Source: Chloroflexota bacterium
GTDB taxonomy: Bacteria; Chloroflexota; Anaerolineae; Anaerolineales; UBA11579
Length of the DNA: 7,215 nucleotides
Reading direction: 5' to 3'
Assembly (NCBI GenBank): GCA_030610225.1
Contig: JAUWSD010000063.1
Span: 1 to 7,215 of the forward strand
The notes under the pieces were generated by a model, which was given only the letters and a program-made list of their open reading frames with translations, made no database searches and was not told the DNA's origin. Positions 5,927-7,215 of the stretch are shown one piece after another. The translations under genes and the position numbers were made by a program. How positions within the stretch are numbered: position 1 is the stretch's first letter; each line of letters begins with the position of its first letter.

Positions 5927-6723
5927 AGAAACCAGAAGCCCTCAACCATGAAGGAAAAGATCAGTGGAATAAAAAAGCTGAGTTCTGGGACAACCTGCAT
6001 GGAGAAAAAGGAAATCAATTTCATAATCAACTTGTGCGTCCGAATGTTGAGAAACTACTGGGAAATGTAAGAGGTAAACTGATCCTTGATGTTGGCTGCG
6101 GAAATGGCGCAATGGCAAGAGCTTTAGCCGATATGGGGGCGAATGTGACTGCAGTTGACTTCAGTCTGGAATTGATCAATAGAGCCAAAGCCTATCAAGG
6201 ATATGACGATCTGATTAAGTACCAGGTCCTTGATGCTACAAACTATGATGAGTTATTAACTCTGGGTGAAGGACAATTTGACGCAGTTATCTCAACAATG
6301 GCCTTGATGGATATGCCTAAAATTTTTCCATTGTTTTCCGCCAGCAGGAAACTTCTGAAAGCAGATGGATATTTTGTATTTGTAACCTCGCACCCGTCAT
6401 TCAACTCTAATTTACCAAGTATCTCGATAAATGCAGGGGAGAGAGATGGAGAAAGAGTTGTTGATTATTCTATGAAAATAACCCATTACCTTGAACCAAA
6501 AGTTCAGATAGCTATGGGTGCACCAAACGAACCTAACCCCCATTATTTCTATCACCGCCCATTAAGCATGATCCTGAATGAAGCATTTAAAGCTGGTTTT
6601 GTATTAGATGCCTATGAAGAATCCAGTTTTGATATTGGTGGTATTGAGAATCGTAATCCTCTTTCATGGGACAATTTAACCGATATCCCCCAAGTGATAG
6701 CTGGCAGATTATTGATCAAATAG
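5923..6723 (+). CDS. Class I SAM-dependent methyltransferase, substrate unknown
   Basis: From the ATG at 5923 the product has 266 aa. Motif I, LDVGCGNG (55-62), binds S-adenosylmethionine. VDFS (78-81) supplies the acidic residue for the ribose, VLDA (102-105) lies in the adenine-binding region, and FDAVISTMALMD (119-130) is the motif IV region. The later part, with HYFYHRPLS (207-215) then a helix and AGFVLDAYEE (224-233), is typical of small-molecule-type methyltransferases, but I cannot name the substrate. The ATG overlaps the glycosyltransferase TGA in the form ATGA, which implies translational coupling. An earlier in-frame ATG at 5887 would add 12 residues and lengthen the overlap to 40 bp, so it is less likely. 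GGAAA just before the start is a weak, closely spaced ribosome binding site, as is common for coupled genes. The coupling suggests related work, perhaps on a glycan or lipid, but this is speculative. Confidence 0.88.
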   Translation: MKKPEALNHEGKDQWNKKAEFWDNLHGEKGNQFHNQLVRPNVEKLLGNVRGKLILDVGCGNGAMARALADMGANVTAVDFSLELINRAKAYQGYDDLIKYQVLDATNYDELLTLGEGQFDAVISTMALMDMPKIFPLFSASRKLLKADGYFVFVTSHPSFNSNLPSISINAGERDGERVVDYSMKITHYLEPKVQIAMGAPNEPNPHYFYHRPLSMILNEAFKAGFVLDAYEESSFDIGGIENRNPLSWDNLTDIPQVIAGRLLIK

Positions 6724-6725
6724 AT

Positions 6726-7215
6726 CTAATCTTTTAGATTGCAAACAAGATCTGTCAGATTTTTCCAATCGTCAATTGACAAAGTTTGTGCTCTAGCCTT
6801 CGGATCTATCCCCGCTTTATTCAGTATCTCTTCGGTTTTTTCCTTATTCCAATGCATTCCTGCTGAGATAGTATTCCTGAGCATTTTTCTTTTTTGGGAG
6901 AACCCTGCCTTTACCAATCTAAAGAAAATCGGTATTTTCTCCCTATTTACAGCCGGATCACCCATTATGTCTATGCGAATTACCGCCGAATCTACTTTGG
7001 GTGCTGGAAAAAAAGAGTTTCCCCTTATCACCGAGCTGACTCTCGGTTTTCCATATACTTGCACACTTAATGACAAGATGCTGTGATCCCCCTGCTTGGA
7101 ACAAATCCGTTCTCCAACCTCTTTTTGAACTGTCAGAACCAGCCTTTTTGGTCTGATCTCATGCTCAATTAATTTCTTTATCAGAGCAGAGGTTATGTAA
7201 TAAGGGATATTTGCA
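6726..7215 (-). CDS. rsmA: 16S rRNA dimethyladenosine transferase RsmA (KsgA), C-terminal part, cut by window edge
   Basis: RsmA dimethylates two adjacent adenosines (A1518 and A1519, E. coli numbering) in the last hairpin of 16S rRNA during late small-subunit assembly. Reading leftward from the edge, 162 residues are visible. They begin ANIPYYITS, the NxPY-type catalytic motif IV, then continue through KRLVLTVQKEVGERI (visible residues 23-37) and the signature FFPAPKVDSAVI (68-79) into the small helical C-terminal domain. In E. coli KsgA about 160 residues follow the start of motif IV, so this end is full length. The SAM-binding N-terminal part and the start lie beyond base 7215. The TTG at 7076 is an internal Leu codon, not a start. 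The gene converges on the methyltransferase gene with 2 bp between stop codons. Confidence 0.95.
   Translation of the reverse strand, partial: ANIPYYITSALIKKLIEHEIRPKRLVLTVQKEVGERICSKQGDHSILSLSVQVYGKPRVSSVIRGNSFFPAPKVDSAVIRIDIMGDPAVNREKIPIFFRLVKAGFSQKRKMLRNTISAGMHWNKEKTEEILNKAGIDPKARAQTLSIDDWKNLTDLVCNLKD

Noticed and set aside
6724..6739. Hairpin ATCTAA-TCTT-TTAGAT as a terminator between the methyltransferase gene and rsmA
   Set aside because: Six AT-rich pairs with only one G-C pair and no following T tract on either strand make it too weak to call.
6726..7076. TTG at 7076 as the start of a short rsmA-like gene
   Set aside because: The frame stays open to the window edge and encodes RsmA motif IV (NIPYYI) upstream, so the TTG is an internal leucine and the gene is simply cut by the window.
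6739..7086. Plus-strand open frame of 115 codons opposite rsmA
   Set aside because: It is antisense to a clearly conserved RsmA C-terminus and has no recognisable protein features.

Overview
The window looks like ordinary chromosome from a bacterium of the phylum Chloroflexota, probably an Anaerolineae-type lineage. This is an inference from gene style, not from a marker phylogeny. The clues are membrane-anchored proteins with long Pro/Thr tails and linkers, an LCP-family envelope enzyme with such a linker, a short stand-alone Roadblock/LC7 protein, and moderate-to-low GC by eye. I see no mobile element, CRISPR array, tRNA or rRNA, and no intergenic gap longer than 150 bp.

Layout. Bases 1-94 hold a strong intrinsic terminator (14-54) followed by a short leader. 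Bases 95-2589 (+) hold two envelope genes 14 bp apart: a single-pass membrane protein with TPR-like repeats and Pro/Thr-rich segments (unknown function), then a LytR-CpsA-Psr (LCP) glycopolymer transferase with a LytR_C-like C-terminal domain. Bases 2590-4622 (-) hold a two-gene operon, hutI (imidazolonepropionase) then an inositol-monophosphatase-family gene (suhB-like), 2 bp apart. It is driven by a good extended -10 promoter at 4657-4665. This operon meets the LCP gene stop-to-stop with no intervening base. Bases 4773-6723 (+) hold a Roadblock/LC7 protein, a Dol-P-Man-synthase-like family 2 glycosyltransferase and a SAM-dependent methyltransferase; the last two overlap by ATGA. Finally, 6726-7215 (-) is the C-terminal part of rsmA (ksgA), running off the right edge and converging on the methyltransferase gene.

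How the genes fit together. The LCP enzyme, the repeat protein and the polyprenyl-phosphate-sugar synthase all point to envelope glycopolymer or glycoprotein building, but no single pathway is complete here. hutI is cut off from the other histidine-degradation genes, and the Roadblock protein has no MglA-type GTPase beside it in the window. RsmA is housekeeping 16S rRNA modification.

Two start sites need correcting against naive longest-ORF calls. The glycosyltransferase most likely starts at a TTG at 5204, and the methyltransferase at the ATG at 5923. The Roadblock gene also starts with TTG, supported by a good ribosome binding site. I did not find a clearly new multi-gene system; the most interesting unknown is the repeat protein at 95-1183.
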